Shown here piece after piece: positions 1 to 11,468 of a stretch of 64,000 nt of DNA. Under the pieces are notes generated by a model. It searched no databases. It had not been told where the DNA came from and saw only the letters and a program-made list of their open reading frames with translations. This DNA comes from Piliocolobus tephrosceles. Taxonomy: Eukaryota > Chordata > Mammalia > Primates > Cercopithecidae. Both the position numbers and the translations under genes were made by a program. The DNA is taken from assembly GCF_002776525.5 (NCBI RefSeq), contig NC_045443.1, positions 43,317,747 through 43,381,746 on the forward strand. Reading direction: 5' to 3'. The stretch's first letter is position 1; every line of letters starts with the position of its first letter.

Positions 1-176
1 CTTGAAAAAATAGTATAAATTCAACTTATTATATATTTATTGAGTACTAAGTGATGAAGGGATTGAAAAAGCTTGAAAAATGTTAAATGCAGGGATCTCA
101 GGCAGCTTCATAGAAAAGTCACATTTGGATTGGACCTTGAAATTTTTTTTTTTCTTGCTTCTAAAAGGAATACAAT

Positions 177-502
177 GACTGGGCATGGTCGCTCACATTT
201 GTAATACCAACACTTTGGGATGCCAAGGCAGGCAGATCACTTAAGCCCAAGAATTTGAGACAACATGGCAAAACTCCATCTCTACAAAAAACAAACAACA
301 ACAAAAAACAAAACAACAAAAAAATCAAAACAAAATATTAACTGGGTGTGTAGCACGTGCCTGTTGTCCCAGCTACTTGGGAGGCTATGGTGGGAGGATC
401 ACCTGAACCTAGGGAGGTCAAAGCTCCACTGAGATGTGATTATGCCACTGTGCTCCCACCTCGGCAACAGAGTGAGACCCTGTCTCAAAAAATAAATAAA
501 AG
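177..502 (+). mobile_element. Old Alu (AluJ-like), degraded
   Basis: A dimeric Alu can be followed from 'gactgggcatggtcgctcac' through the A-rich centre (an expanded CAAA-rich linker near 285-340) to a right arm ending 'gaccctgtctcaaaaaataa'. Many CpG sites are decayed and the right arm has the older 'gaggatcacctgaacc' form, which fits AluJ. Its right arm is the start of the segment that was duplicated to 3366. Confidence 0.85.
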
Positions 503-979
503 TAACACATACTCACTGTAGAATCTTCAGAACAGATACTGTAAAAGAAATTCTATCACCCCCAAATGGGCCACTGTTAAGATTTTTCTTCCTTTTTTTC
601 TTCCTTTTTTCTTTTCCTTTCCTTTCTCTAGCTCTAGCTCTTCTTCCTTCTCTTTTTTAAGTTTAGCATTGGTGATTTTAGATTGTTTTTAGCCTACTTT
701 TTTCATTGAGTATTATATTGTAAGCATTTTGAAGAACAGAGGTGATTCTTTTAAAAATATTATTTATTAATAAATACTAATTTATTTATTAAAATTAAAT
801 GAATAAATGAATAAATTAACTAATACAGGTTTGGTAGAAAAGTTAGAAAATACAATTTTTCAAATGGAATAAAATAAGCAAAAAGAAAAAAGTTCACCTG
901 TTACCTCAGCAAGCAGAGACGATCACTCTATATATATTGTTGTATAGCCTTCCAGGGTTTTTCTATGCACATAGATATA
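403..979 (+). repeat. Source copy of a local insertional duplication
   Basis: This stretch holds the AluJ right arm, a pyrimidine-rich block (590-655) and AT-rich DNA ending 'ttctatgcacatagatata'. It recurs in direct orientation at 3366-3725 plus 10205-10440, where an L1 splits it. Both copies share the same Alu-to-flank junction ('aataaataaaagtaacacat'), so they derive from one duplication and not from two independent repeat insertions. The middle may itself be an old L1 3'UTR remnant. Confidence 0.85.
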
Positions 980-1031
980 GTGCCTGGCACACAGTAGACA
1001 CTCAATAAATATCTGTCAAATGAAAGAATGA
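979..1031 (+). repeat. L2/MIR-type 3' tail fragment
   Basis: The string 'tgcctggcacacagtagaca' followed by 'ctcaataaatatctgtcaaatg' is the characteristic 3' end of ancient mammalian CORE-SINE/L2 elements. Too short to name the family. Confidence 0.5.
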
Positions 1032-2584
1032 GTACAAATAAAAAATATATACACATTTACAAAAATGGAAATTATACCAAACATTGAGTTTTTAAAACAT
1101 TTTTTTCACTTAAGATACCATTTCCTATCCTGATTATGTCAGTAAGCACAGATCTACACCACTACTGTTGATACTTGGTTAACTCTGCCAGAAATTGTTA
1201 TCTAACTGGTTATTGCTGGACATTCAGACTGGTTGGTGGAGAGGAGATTGACAGATGGAGATGGGGCCTGAGCTGAGACTTCTCAGTGGAGGGAGAACGT
1301 GGTCAACGGCACAGAAGTGGGAAGTGCAGACTGAGTTCAAGAAACAAAGAACTATAGTTTCACTGAATGATAGAAATAATCATCAGGCTATATGATTAAT
1401 TAAAAGGCAGACTAGGGTCATCATATGAAGATCTTGGTGTTAACACAACCGTAATTACTATCTGTCAACATTTATAATAGGTTACAAATTACAATTTATT
1501 TAGCACAGAACATTTCTGATCCTTACCACAATCTTGTGAGGTACTTAAGGAAGGCACCAATTTCTTGGTGTGCTTATTGGTACAATTTATTAATAGTACC
1601 AATGTAAAATACATATTCTTGCTATTTATACTACATGGTGTTATACATCAAAGGAAAGGATACACAAAGAAACTTACCTGGCCTTAAGTCACCTAGAGCC
1701 TATTTAACCAAGTGAGACTAACCTATCTAAAACGACACTATACCTCAAAACATTTGCATGATCTAGACTAAACTACATGGCAGAATGAAGAATAAGCCCA
1801 GTTCAGAGACACACACACATACACAGTGCATACATGCATGAAGGAGAGAAGGAAACAAGGAAGGAAAGAAGAAAGGAAAGTAGAACGGTGGAGAAATCAA
1901 TGAGGCCAGAAGAGATCAGGTAAGGCTTAATTTAATAAAGAGATAGGACCTGAACTGTGTCTAACAATAGGTAATATTTGATTGGAGGAGAGGGAAGACT
2001 TTCCTTGTACTGGGAACAGTACTGACAGCCTAGTTGCTAACACTTTGTGGTGGATTGGTCCACTCAATATTTGTTGCCACCTCTTTTTAGCCCAGTTCTA
2101 TAAAGGATAGAAAGTTGAAAACTACATTTCCCACACTCCCTTGCAGCTAGAGTTCTAGATATAATTTAGATTCCACCAATGGGAGAGTGGTGGTGGCCAG
2201 AGCAAGGCATCCACTTTGCTGGTACCATTCTAGCAGGTGCAGCAGCAGCAGGTAGCCCTGGTGCCAACAGTTGTGGCTATGATTCCTGATCATCAGATCT
2301 GGCTCAAGTGATGTGTTTCTGGAGCATGCACTTGAGATAATGGCTTCCTGATTTCCAGAATTCCTGCAGGAGGCACAGATAGCATTTAACCTTAGCAAGC
2401 CAGTTGCATGTATTGTTATGCTAATTACTCCTAGAGGCCCAGCCTAGAGAGTGCACTGCCAGTAATTTTAACAAATTTTTAGACACTGAATTCCCTGTAT
2501 TAAATCTGTTTTCCTCAGCATAAACAGATCTCTGTTAAATGAAACTAAACCCTGACTGATATCCATCCTTAATTTTATTTTTCC
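1032..2584. other. Non-coding DNA, no gene seen
   Basis: AT-rich sequence with scattered stops in all frames. It contains a short CA run (1809-1826) and a GGAA-rich purine block (1840-1881). The part at 2110-2390 ('actacatttcccacactccc', 'ccaccaatgggagag') looks like an ancient DNA-transposon or L2-type repeat that I cannot name. The 83-codon minus-strand frame over 2147-2398 lies in it and shows no recognisable domain. Confidence 0.6.
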
Positions 2585-2880
2585 CTTAAAAATTGTTTTT
2601 ATTACTGGAAATTTTAAACATGTGTAAAAGTAGACAATGGTATACTGAACTCCCATATACCAACTTCAATTATCAATTCAGGCCTGTCTTGTTGGATTTT
2701 TTATGCCCACCATCACCTGGAATTATTTTGCAGCAGGTCCTTGATATCATATCATCTGTAAATATCTCAGCATGAATTTCTAAAAGGCAAGAAGCCCCTT
2801 CTTAAACAATACCATTCCATCACTATCAAACTTAAATAATGACAAAAATTGGGTAGCACTACATATCTTGCCACATACAA
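2585..2880 (+). mobile_element. Old L1 (L1M-type) 3'UTR fragment
   Basis: Phrases such as 'ccaacttcaattatcaattc', 'attattttgcagcaggtcc' and 'tgatatcatatcatctgtaa' match what I know of the 3'UTR of old L1MC/L1ME elements. No coding part is attached. The family is named from memory. Confidence 0.55.
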
Positions 2881-3002
2881 TTAATTCTAAAACTTGTTAT
2901 GAATCATCATTGGTTTCTTATTGTGAAGAACTAATATAATCAGACCTCTCTTAGCTCAACTCCTAAGAATCAATTATAAAAGCTAGGTCAGTGATTTTTA
3001 GA

Positions 3003-3365
3003 AAGTATTAATAGACATTTCTCCAGAGAAGACATAAAAATGGCCAACAAGTATGTGAAAAGGTGCTTAACATTATCAACCATCAGGGAAATGCAAATCC
3101 ATACTGCAATGAGCTATCACCTCACAGCTCTTAGGACAGCCATTATCTAAAGTCAAAAGATAACAAGTTTTGGCAAGGGTATGGAGAAAAGGAAATCTTT
3201 GTACAGTGTTGGAGGGAAGGTAATTTGGTGAGCCATTATAGAAAACAGTATGGAGGTTCCTAACAAAATTAAAAGTAGAACTTTACTGGTTTATATGACA
3301 CAGTAATCTCACTTCTGGATATATACTCAAAGAAAATGAAATCACCACCTCATAAAGACATGTGC
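3003..3365 (+). mobile_element. Old L1 (L1-E), piece 1: ORF2 C-terminal region
   Basis: The stretch matches the L1 ORF2 3' region ('aatagacatttctccagaga', 'gccaacaagtatgtgaaaag', 'gggaaatgcaaatcc'). It stops at 'gacatgtgcact' near 3368, exactly where the L1 text resumes 7.1 kb later at 'gcatgtgcattgcagcatta' (10446). Pieces 2 and 3 are at 10441-10855 and 17121-17315. Frames are badly broken, so this is a long-dead element and the outermost layer of the first nest. Confidence 0.8.
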
Positions 3366-3725
3366 ACTGAGCCTGGAGAGGTCAACACTCCACTGAGCTG
3401 TGATCATGTCACTGTGCTCAGCCTGAGAGTGAAACCCTGTCTCAAAAAATAAATAAAAGTAACACATACTCACTGTAGAATCTTCAGAACAGATATTGTA
3501 AAAGAAATTTGCCACCCCCAAATGGGCCACTGTTAAGATTTTTCTTCCTTTTTTTCTTCCTTTTTTCTATTTATTTCCTTTCTCTAGCTCTAGTTCCTCT
3601 TCCTTCTCTTCCTTAATTTAGCATTGGTGATTTTAGATTGTTTTTAGCCTACTTTTTTCATTGACTATTATATTGTAAGCATTTTGAAGAACAGAAGTGG
3701 TTCTTTGAAAAAATATTATTTCTTG
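3366..3725 (+). repeat. Insertional duplication copy, left part
   Basis: This is the left part of a copy of 403-979, running from the AluJ right arm ('cactgagcctggagaggtca') through the pyrimidine-rich block to 'aaatattattt'. It sits inside L1-E. A few shared bases (CACTGA-like) at the left join suggest microhomology. The copy is interrupted by L1-A and continues at 10205. Confidence 0.85.
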
Positions 3726-4279
3726 ATCTCTGTCATGTTCTGTTCAAAGACGGCCAAATACGAACAGCTCCATTCTGTAGCTCCCAGCGTGAACAAAGTA
3801 GAAGACAGGTGATTTCTGCATTTCCAACTGAGGTAACTGGTTCATCTCATTGGGACTGGTTGGACAGTGGATGCAGCCCACGGAGGGTGAGCCGAAGCAG
3901 GGTGGGGTGTTGCCTCACACAGGAAGTGCAAGGAGTCTGGCAATTTCCCTTTCCAGGCCAAGGGAAGCCATGACAAGCCAGGACACCCTCACTCAAATAC
4001 AGTGCTTTTCCAAAGGTCTCAGCAAACAGCACACCAGAAGATTGTATCCTGCACCTGGATCAACAGGTCCCATGCCCACAGACCCTTGCTCACTGCTAAC
4101 GCAGCAGTCTGAGATTGACCTGCCAGGTAGCAGCCTGGCAGCAGGAGTGGCGTCCACCATTTCTGAGGCTTGAGTAAGTAAACAAAGCAGCCTAGGAAGC
4201 TCAAACGGGTGGAGCCCACCACAGTGGAGCAAGGCTTGCTGTCTTTATAGACCCCACCTCTGGGGACAGGGCATAGCTG

Positions 4280-4582
4280 AAGAAAAGGCAGCAGAGGCCG
4301 GGCGCGGTGGCTCAAGCCTGTAATTCCAGCACTTTGGGAGGCCGAGACGGGCGGATCACGAGGTCAGGAGATCGAGACCATCCTGGCTAACCCAGCTGGG
4401 TGAGGTGGCGGGTGCCTGTAGTCCCAGCTACTCGGGAGGCTGAGGCAGGAGAATGGCGGGAACCCGAAGGCGGAGCTTGCAGTGAGCTGAGATCCAGGCA
4501 CTGCACTCCAGTTTGGGTGACAGAGCAAGACTCTGTCTAAAAAAAAAAAAAAAAAAAAAAAAAGAAAAGAAAAGGCAGCAGA
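4280..4582 (+). repeat. Target-site duplications of the AluY in L1-A
   Basis: AAGAAAAGGCAGCAGA is present at 4280-4295 and again at 4567-4582, directly bracketing the Alu and its A-tail. This 16-base duplication proves the Alu inserted into an already resident L1-A. Confidence 0.9.
4296..4566 (+). mobile_element. Young AluY (Old World monkey-type) with internal deletion
   Basis: The left arm reads 'ggccgggcgcggtggctcaa', then 'gcctgtaattccagcac' and 'gaggccgagacgggcggatc'. The right arm has 'gctgagatccaggcactg'. These variants resemble AluYR lineages of Old World monkeys. About 40 bases around the middle A-rich region (after 'catcctggctaac') are missing, and the element joins straight to 'ccagctgggtgaggtggcg'. 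An A-tail of more than 20 bases indicates fairly recent insertion. Confidence 0.9.
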
Positions 4583-5042
4583 AACTTCTGCAGACTTAAA
4601 CATCCCTGTCTGACAGCTCTGAAGACAGCAGTGGATCTCCAACAATGTTAGAGCTCTGATAACAGACAGACTGCCTCCTCAAGTGAGTCCCTGCCCCTGT
4701 GTAGCCTAACTGGGAGACACCTCCCAGTAGGGGCTGACTGACACCTGATACAAGCAGGTGACTCTCTGGGATGAAGCTTCCAGAGGAAGGATCTGGCAGC
4801 AATATTTGCTGTTCTGCAATATTTGCTGTTCTGCAGCCTCCGCTGTTGATATCTGGGCAAACAGGGTCTGGAGTGGACCTTCAGCAAACTCCAACAAACC
4901 TGTAGGTGAGGGACCTGACTGTTAGAAGGAAAACTAACAAACAAAGGGGAATAGCATCAACATCAACAAAAAGGACATCCACACCAAAACCCCATCTGTA
5001 GGTCACCAACATCAAAGAGCAAAGGTAGATAAAACCACAAAG

Positions 5043-6125
5043 ATGGGGAGAAACCACAGCAGAAAAGCTGAAAATTCTAAAAACCAGAGCTCCTCTTCTC
5101 CTCCAAAGGACTGCATCTTCTCACCAGCAATGGAACAAAGCTTGATGGAGAATGAGGTTGACAAGATGGCAGAACTAGGCTTCAGAAGATTGGTAATAAC
5201 AAACTTCTCTGAGCTAAAGGAGGATGTTTGAAGCCATCACAAGGAAGCTAAAAACCTTGAAAAAACATTAGACAAATGGCTAACTAGAATAAACAGTGTA
5301 GAGAAGACCTTAAATTACCTGATGGAGCTGAAAATCATGACACAAGAACTACGTGACATATGCACAAGCTTCAATAGCCGATTTGATCAAGTGGAAGAAA
5401 GGGTATTAGTGACTGAAGATCAAATTAATGAAATAAAGTGAGAAGAGAAGTTTAGAGAAAAAAGAGTAAAAAGCAATGAACAAAGCCTCCAATACATATG
5501 GAACTATGTGAAGAGATCAAATCTACATTTGACTGGTATATGTGAAAGTGATGGGGAAAATGAAACAAAGTCAGAAAACACTCTTTAGGATATTATCCAA
5601 GAGAACTTACCCAACTTTGCATGGCAGGCCAACATTCAAATTTAGGAAATACAGAGACCACCACAAAGATACTCCTCGAGAAGAGCAACCCCAAGACACA
5701 TAATTATCAGATTCACCAAAGTTGAAATGAAGGAAAATATGTTAAGGGCAGCCAGAGAGAAAGGTCATGTTACCCACAAAGGGAAGCCCATCTGACTAAC
5801 AGCAGATCTCTCAGCAGAAACTCTACAGTCCAGAAAAGAGTGGGGGGCCAATATTCAACATTCTGAAAGAAAAGAATTTTCAACCTAGAATTTCATATCC
5901 AGCCAAACTAAGTTTCATAAGTGAAGGAGAAATAAAATCCTTTACAGAGAAGCAAATGCTGAGAGATTTTGTCACCACCAGACCTACCTTACAAGAGCTC
6001 CCGAAGGAAGCACTAAACATGGAAAGAAACAACAAGTACCAGCTGCCACAAAAATATGCCAAATTGTAAAGACCATCAATGCTGTGAAGAAACTGCATCA
6101 ATTAATGAGCAAAATAACCAACTAA
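5043..6125 (+). pseudogene. L1-A ORF1 relic (RNA-binding chaperone)
   Basis: ORF1p is the trimeric RNA-binding protein of L1 ribonucleoprotein particles. The frame opens with MGRNHSRKAENSKNQSSSS at 5043, the standard ORF1 start, and stays open for 62 codons until a TGA after 'KEDV'. Homology then continues through the coiled coil and RRM to the expected end just before TAA at 6123-6125, but with several further stops and shifts. Eight bases separate it from the ORF2 start, normal L1 spacing. The protein cannot be made full length. Confidence 0.9.
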
Positions 6126-6132
6126 CATCATA

Positions 6133-9100
6133 ATGACAGGATCAAATTCACACATAACAATATTAGCCTTACATGTAAATGTGCTAAATGCCCCAATTAA
6201 AAGACACAGACTGGCAAATTGGATAAAGAGTCAAGACCCATCAGTGTGCTGTATTCAGGAGATCCATCTCACATGCAAAGATACATATAAGCTCAAAATA
6301 AAGGGATGGAGGAAGATCTACCAAGCAATTGGAAAGCAAAAAACAAACAAACAAAAAACAAAAAAACTGGGGTTGCAATCCTAGTCTTTGATAAAACAGA
6401 CTTTAAACCAACAAAGAACAAAAAAGACAAAGAAGGCCATTACATAATTGTAAAGGGATCAATTCACCAAGAAGAGCTAACTATCCTAAATATATATGCA
6501 CCCAATACAGGAGCACGAAAATTCATAAAGCAAGTCCTTAGAGACCTACAAAGAGACTTAGACTCCACACAACAATAATGGGAAGCTTTAACACCCACTG
6601 TCAACAATAGACAGATCAATGAGAACGAAGGTTATCAAGAATATTCAGGACTTGAACTCAGCTCTGCACCAAGCGGACCTAAAAGCATCTACAGAACTCT
6701 CCACTCCAAATCAACAGAATATACATTCTTCTCAGCACCACATCACACTTATTCCAAAACTGACCACATAGTTGGAAGTAAAGCACTCGTCAGCAAATGT
6801 AAAAGAACAGAAATCACAACGAACTGTCTCTCAGACCACAGTGCAATCAAATTAGAACTCAGAATTATGAAACTCATTCAAAACCACACAACTACATGGA
6901 AACTGAACAACCTGCTCCTGAATGACTACTAGGTAAATAACAAAATGAAGGCAGAAATAAATACATTCTTTGAAGCCAATTAGAACAAAGACACAACGTA
7001 CCAGAATCTCTGAGACACATTTAAAGCAGTGTCTTTAAATTTATAGCACTAAATGCCCACAAGAGACAACAGGAAAGATCTAAAATCGACACCCTAACAT
7101 CACAATTAAAAGAACTAGAGAAGCAAGAGCAAACAAATTCAAAAGTTAGCAGAAGACAAGAAATAACTAAGATCAGAGCAGAACTGAAGGAGATAGAGAC
7201 ACAGAAAACCCTTCAAAAAATCAATGAATCCAGGAGCTGCTTTTTTGAAAAGATCATCAAAATTGATAGACTGCTAGCAAGATTAATAAAGAAGAAAAGA
7301 AAGAAGAATCAAATAGACGCAATAAAAAATGATAAAGGGGATATCCCCACCGATCCCACAGAAGTACAAACTACCATTAGAGAATACTATAAACACCTCT
7401 ACACAAATAAACTAGAAAATCTAGAAAAAATGGATGAATTCCTGGACACACACACCCTCCCAACACTAAACCAGGAAGAAGTTGAATCTCTGAATGCACC
7501 AATAACAGGCTCTGAAATTGAGGCAATAATTAATAGTCTACCAGGTAAAAGAAGTCCAGGACCAGACGGATTCACAGCTGAATTCTACCGGAGGTACAAG
7601 GAGGAGCTGGTACCATTGCTTCTGAAATTATTCCAATTAATGGAAAAAGAGGGAAGCCACCCTAACTCATGATGATGAGGCCAGCATCGTCATGATACGA
7701 CAGCCTGGCAGAGACACAACAACAAAAAAGAGAATTTTAGGCCAATATCCCTGAGGAACATTGATGCGAAAATCCTCAATAAAATACTGGCAAACTGAAT
7801 CCAGTAGCACATCAAAAAGTTTATCCACCATGATCAACTTGGCTTCATCTCTGGGATGCAAGGCTGGTTCAACATATGCAAATCAATAAACATAATCCAT
7901 CACATAAACAGAACCAACGACAAAAACCACATGATTACCTCAACAGATGCAGAAAAGGATTCTGACAAAATTCAACAGCGCTTCAGGCTAAAAAACTCTC
8001 AATAAACTGGGCATTGATGGAACGTTTCTCAAAATAATAAGAGCTATTTATGACAAACCTACAGCCAATATCATACTGAATGGGTAAAAACTGGAAGCAT
8101 TCCCTTTAAAAACTGGCACAAGACAGGGATGCCCTCTCTCACCACTCCTATTCAACATAGTGTTGAAGTTCTGGCTAGGGCAATCAGGCAAGAGAAAGAA
8201 ATAAAGTGTACTCAATTGGAAAAGAGGAAGTCAAATTGTCCCTGTTTGCAGATGATGACTGTGTATTTAGAAAACCCTATCATCTCAGCCCAAAATATCC
8301 TTAAGCTGATAAGCAACTTCAGCAAAGTCTCAGGATACAATATCAATGTGCAAAAATCACAACCATTCCCATACACCAATAAATGACAAACAGAGCCAAA
8401 TCATAAGTGAACTCCCATTCACAATTGCTACAAAGAGAATAAAATACCTAGGAATCCAACTTACAAGGGATGTGAAGGACCTCTTCAAGGAGAACTACAA
8501 ACCACCAACTTACAAGGGATGTGAAGGACCTCTTCAAGGAGAAATAAAAGAGGACACAAACAAATGGAAGAACATTCCATGCTCATGGACAGGAAGAATC
8601 AATATTGTGAAAATGGCCATACTGCCCAAGGTAATGTATAAATTCAATGCCATCCCCATCAAACTACCAATGACTTTCTTCACAGAATTGGAAAAAAAAA
8701 AAAAAAAAAAAAAAACTACTTTAAAGTTCATATGGAACCAAAAAAGAGCCCTCATTGCCAAGACAATCCTAAGAAAAAAAGAACAAAGCTGGAGGCATCA
8801 TGCTACCTGACTTCAAACTATACTACAAGGCTACAGTAAACAAAACAGCATGGGACTGGTACCAAAACAGATATATGGATCAATGGAACAGAACAGAGGC
8901 CTCAGAATTAACACCACACATCTATAACCATCTGATCTTTGACAAACCTGACAAAAACAATCAATGGGAAAAGGATTCCCTATTTAATAAATGGTGCTAG
9001 GAAAACTGGCTAGTCATATGTAGAAAGCTGAATCTGGATCTCTTCCTTACACGTTATACAAAAATTAATTCAAGATGGATTAAAGACCTAAATGTTAGAC

Positions 9101-10004
9101 CTGAAACCATAAAAACCCTAGAAGAAAACCTAGTTAATACCATTCAGGACATATGCATGGGCAAGGACTTCATGACTAAAACACCAAAAGCAATGGCAAC
9201 AAAAGCCAAAATAGACAAATGGGATCTCATTAAACTAAAGAGCTTCTGTACAGCCAAAGAAACTACCATCAGAGTGAACAGGCAACCTACAGAATGAGAG
9301 AAAATCTTTGCAATCTACCCATCTGACAAAGGGCTCATATCCAGAATCTACAAAGAACGTAAATAAATTTTCAAGAAAAAAGCAAAACCCCAACAAAAAG
9401 TGGGCAAAGGATATGAACAGACACTTCTGAAAAGAAGACATTTATGGAGCCAACAGACACATGAAAAAAATGCTCATTATCACTGGTCATCAGAGAAATG
9501 CAAATCAAAACCACAATGAGATACCATCTCATGCCAGTTAGAATGGCAATCATTAAAAAGTCAGGAAACCACAGATGCTGGAGAGGATGTGGAGAAATAA
9601 GAACACTTTTACACTGTTGATGGGAGTGTAAATTAGTTCAACCATTGTGGAAGACAATGTGACAATTCCTCAAGGATCTAGAACTAGAAATACCATTTGA
9701 CCCAGCCATCCCATTACTTGGTATATACCCAAAGGATTATAAATCATGCTTATGCACACATATGTTTATTGTGGCACTATTCACAACAGGAAAGACTTGG
9801 AACCAACCCAAATGTCCATCAATGATAGACTGGATTAAGAAACTGTGGCACATATACACCATGGAATAGTATGCAGCCATAAAAAAGGATAAGTTCATGT
9901 CCTTTGAAGGGAAATGGATGAAGCTGGAAACCATCATTCTGAGCAAACTATCACAAGGACAGAAAACCAAATACTGCATGTTCTCACTCATAGGTGGGAA
10001 TTGA
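6133..10004 (+). pseudogene. L1-A ORF2 relic (endonuclease / reverse transcriptase)
   Basis: ORF2p normally nicks target DNA and reverse-transcribes L1 RNA. The start MTGSNSHITILALHVNVLN at 6133 is the usual endonuclease N-terminus. The reverse-transcriptase motif FADD survives at 8245-8256, but the frame is cut many times. Two odd lesions stand out: a 49-base direct tandem duplication (units beginning at 8456 and 8505) and expansion of a short A tract to about 23 A's near 8691-8714. The frame's natural end is the TGA at 10002-10004. Non-functional. Confidence 0.92.
8456..8543 (+). repeat. 49-bp-period tandem duplication inside L1-A ORF2
   Basis: The string beginning 'ccaacttacaagggatgtga' and ending 'cttcaaggagaa' occurs at 8456-8494 and 8505-8543. 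L1-B has a single copy at the homologous place (around 44742), so the duplication belongs to this L1 copy. Forty-nine bases is not a multiple of three, so it shifts the frame. Confidence 0.92.
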
Positions 10005-10204
10005 AAAATGAGAACACTTGGACACAGGGAGGGGAACATCACACACCAGGGCCTGTCATGGGGTGGGGGCCTGGGGGAGGGATAGCATTAGGAGAAATAC
10101 CCAATGTAAATGATGAGTTAATGGGTGCAGCAAACTAACATGGCACATGTATACTTATGTAACAAACCTGCACGTTGTGCACATGTACCCTAGAACTTAA
10201 AGTA

Positions 10205-10440
10205 TAATATACATATTCATTCTTTATTAATAAATAAATGCTAATTTATTTATTAAAAATGAATACATGAATTAATTAACTAATATAGATTTGGTAGAAA
10301 AGTTAGAAAATACAATTTTTCAAATGGAATAATACAAGCAAAAAGAAAAAAGTTCACCTGTTATCTCAGCAAGCAGAGACGATCACTGTATATATATTGT
10401 TGTATGGTCTTCCATGGTTTTTCTATGCACATAGAAATAT
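10205..10440 (+). repeat. Insertional duplication copy, right part
   Basis: The sequence resumes with 'tttattaataaataaatgct' and follows 760-979 closely ('ggtagaaaagttagaaaata', 'cagcaagcagagacgatcac', 'gtttttctatgcacatagaa'). At about 10440 the match ends and L1-E text resumes after a few filler bases. With 3366-3725 it makes a copy of about 0.6 kb. Confidence 0.85.
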
Positions 10441-10855
10441 TATTTGCATGTGCATTGCAGCATTATTCACAATAGCCAAGATATGGAAACAATCTAAGTG
10501 CCCATGGATGTGAATGGATAAGAAACACATGCACATATAAAATAGAATGTTATTCAACCTTAAAAAAGAAGGGGATCCTCTCATTTGCCACAACATGGAT
10601 GAATCTGTAGGACATAATGGTATGTAAAATAAGCCAGAAACAGAAAGAAAAATACTACAGGATCTCATGTATACATGGTATCTTTTTTTGAAAAAAAAAA
10701 AAAAAAAGTAATACACAGGCATAGAGAATAAAACAGGTATTACAAAGAGTTTGGGGAGGAAATATGGAAATGTAGGTCAAAGGATATAAACTTGCAGATA
10801 TGTAGGATGAATAAGTCTAGGGAGCAAATGAACAACATGAGGACTGTAGTTAATA
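10441..10855 (+). mobile_element. Old L1 (L1-E), piece 2: ORF2 end and 3'UTR
   Basis: The old L1 continues with 'gcagcattattcacaatagc', 'ccaagatatggaaacaatct' and 3'UTR text including 'aacaacatgaggactgtagt'. A run of 16 A's lies near 10692-10708. At 10854-10855 (TA) it is interrupted by the Tigger-like transposon and continues at 17121. Confidence 0.82.
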
Positions 10856-10896
10856 CAGTTTGAGTATTCCTTATCAAAAATGTTTGAGACCAGAGG

Positions 10897-11448
10897 TGTT
10901 ACAAGAAAGGGGTCCTGATCTGGATCCCATAAAAGGGTTCTTGGATCTCACGCAAGAAAGAATTCAGGGCAAGCCCAAAGTGCAAAGCAAAAGCAAGATT
11001 ATTAAGAAAGTAAAGAAATAAAAGAATGGCTACTCCACAGACAGAGCAGCTCCAAGGGCTGCTGGTTGCCCATTTTTATGGTCATTTCTTGATGATATGC
11101 TAAACAAAGAGTGGATTGTTCATGCCTCCCCTTTTTAGACCATACAGGGCAACTTCCAGATGTTGCCACGGCACTTGTAAACTATCATGGCACTGGTGGG
11201 AGTGGAGCAGTGAGGACGACCAGAGGTCACTCTCATCACCATCTTGGTTTTGGTGAGTTTTAGCCAGCTTCTTTACTGCAACCTGTTTTATCATTAAGGT
11301 CTTTATGACCTGTACTTTGTGCTAACGTCCTATCTCATTCTGTGACTTAGAATGCTTTAACCATCTGGAAATGCAGCTCAGTAGCTCAGCCTCATTTTAC
11401 TCAGCTCCTATTTAAGATGGAGTTGCTCTGGTTCACATGCCTCTGACA
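10897..11448 (-). repeat. 3' LTR of the minus-strand ERV
   Basis: On the minus strand the LTR starts TGTCAGAGG and ends '...TTGTAACA' (plus-strand 'tgttacaag'), giving the canonical TG...CA ends. It contains 'attattaagaaagtaaagaa', which on the minus strand places an AATAAT-type signal at the position of a poly(A) signal. It closely matches 15908-16455. Confidence 0.88.
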
Positions 11449-11468
11449 TTTCCCCCCTTCCTTTTATA
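11449..11468 (-). promoter_or_regulatory. ERV polypurine tract (complement)
   Basis: Plus-strand 'tttccccccttcctttt' reads on the minus strand as AAAAGGAAGGGGGGAAA, directly abutting the TGTCAGAG start of the LTR. This is the expected plus-strand DNA primer site of a retrovirus and fixes the element's orientation. Confidence 0.8.

Larger units (their letters stand above)
3745..10204 (+). mobile_element. Near full-length younger L1 (L1-A, L1PA-type), dead
   Basis: The element contains a 5'UTR ('aacagctccattctgtagct', 'gatttctgcatttccaactg'), ORF1 (5043-6125), ORF2 (6133-10004) and a 3'UTR with the usual 'gcacatgtaccctagaactt' end. The 5'UTR form ('gcagcccacggagggtgagc') is that of mid-age L1PA (PA5-PA8 class, from memory). 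An AluY sits in the 5'UTR. Both ORFs carry stops and frameshifts. The end 'cttaaagtataatatacata' lacks a clear poly(A) tail and I see no clean target-site duplication. About 20 bases (3725-3744) before the 5' end match neither the L1 nor the duplicated target. Confidence 0.95.
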
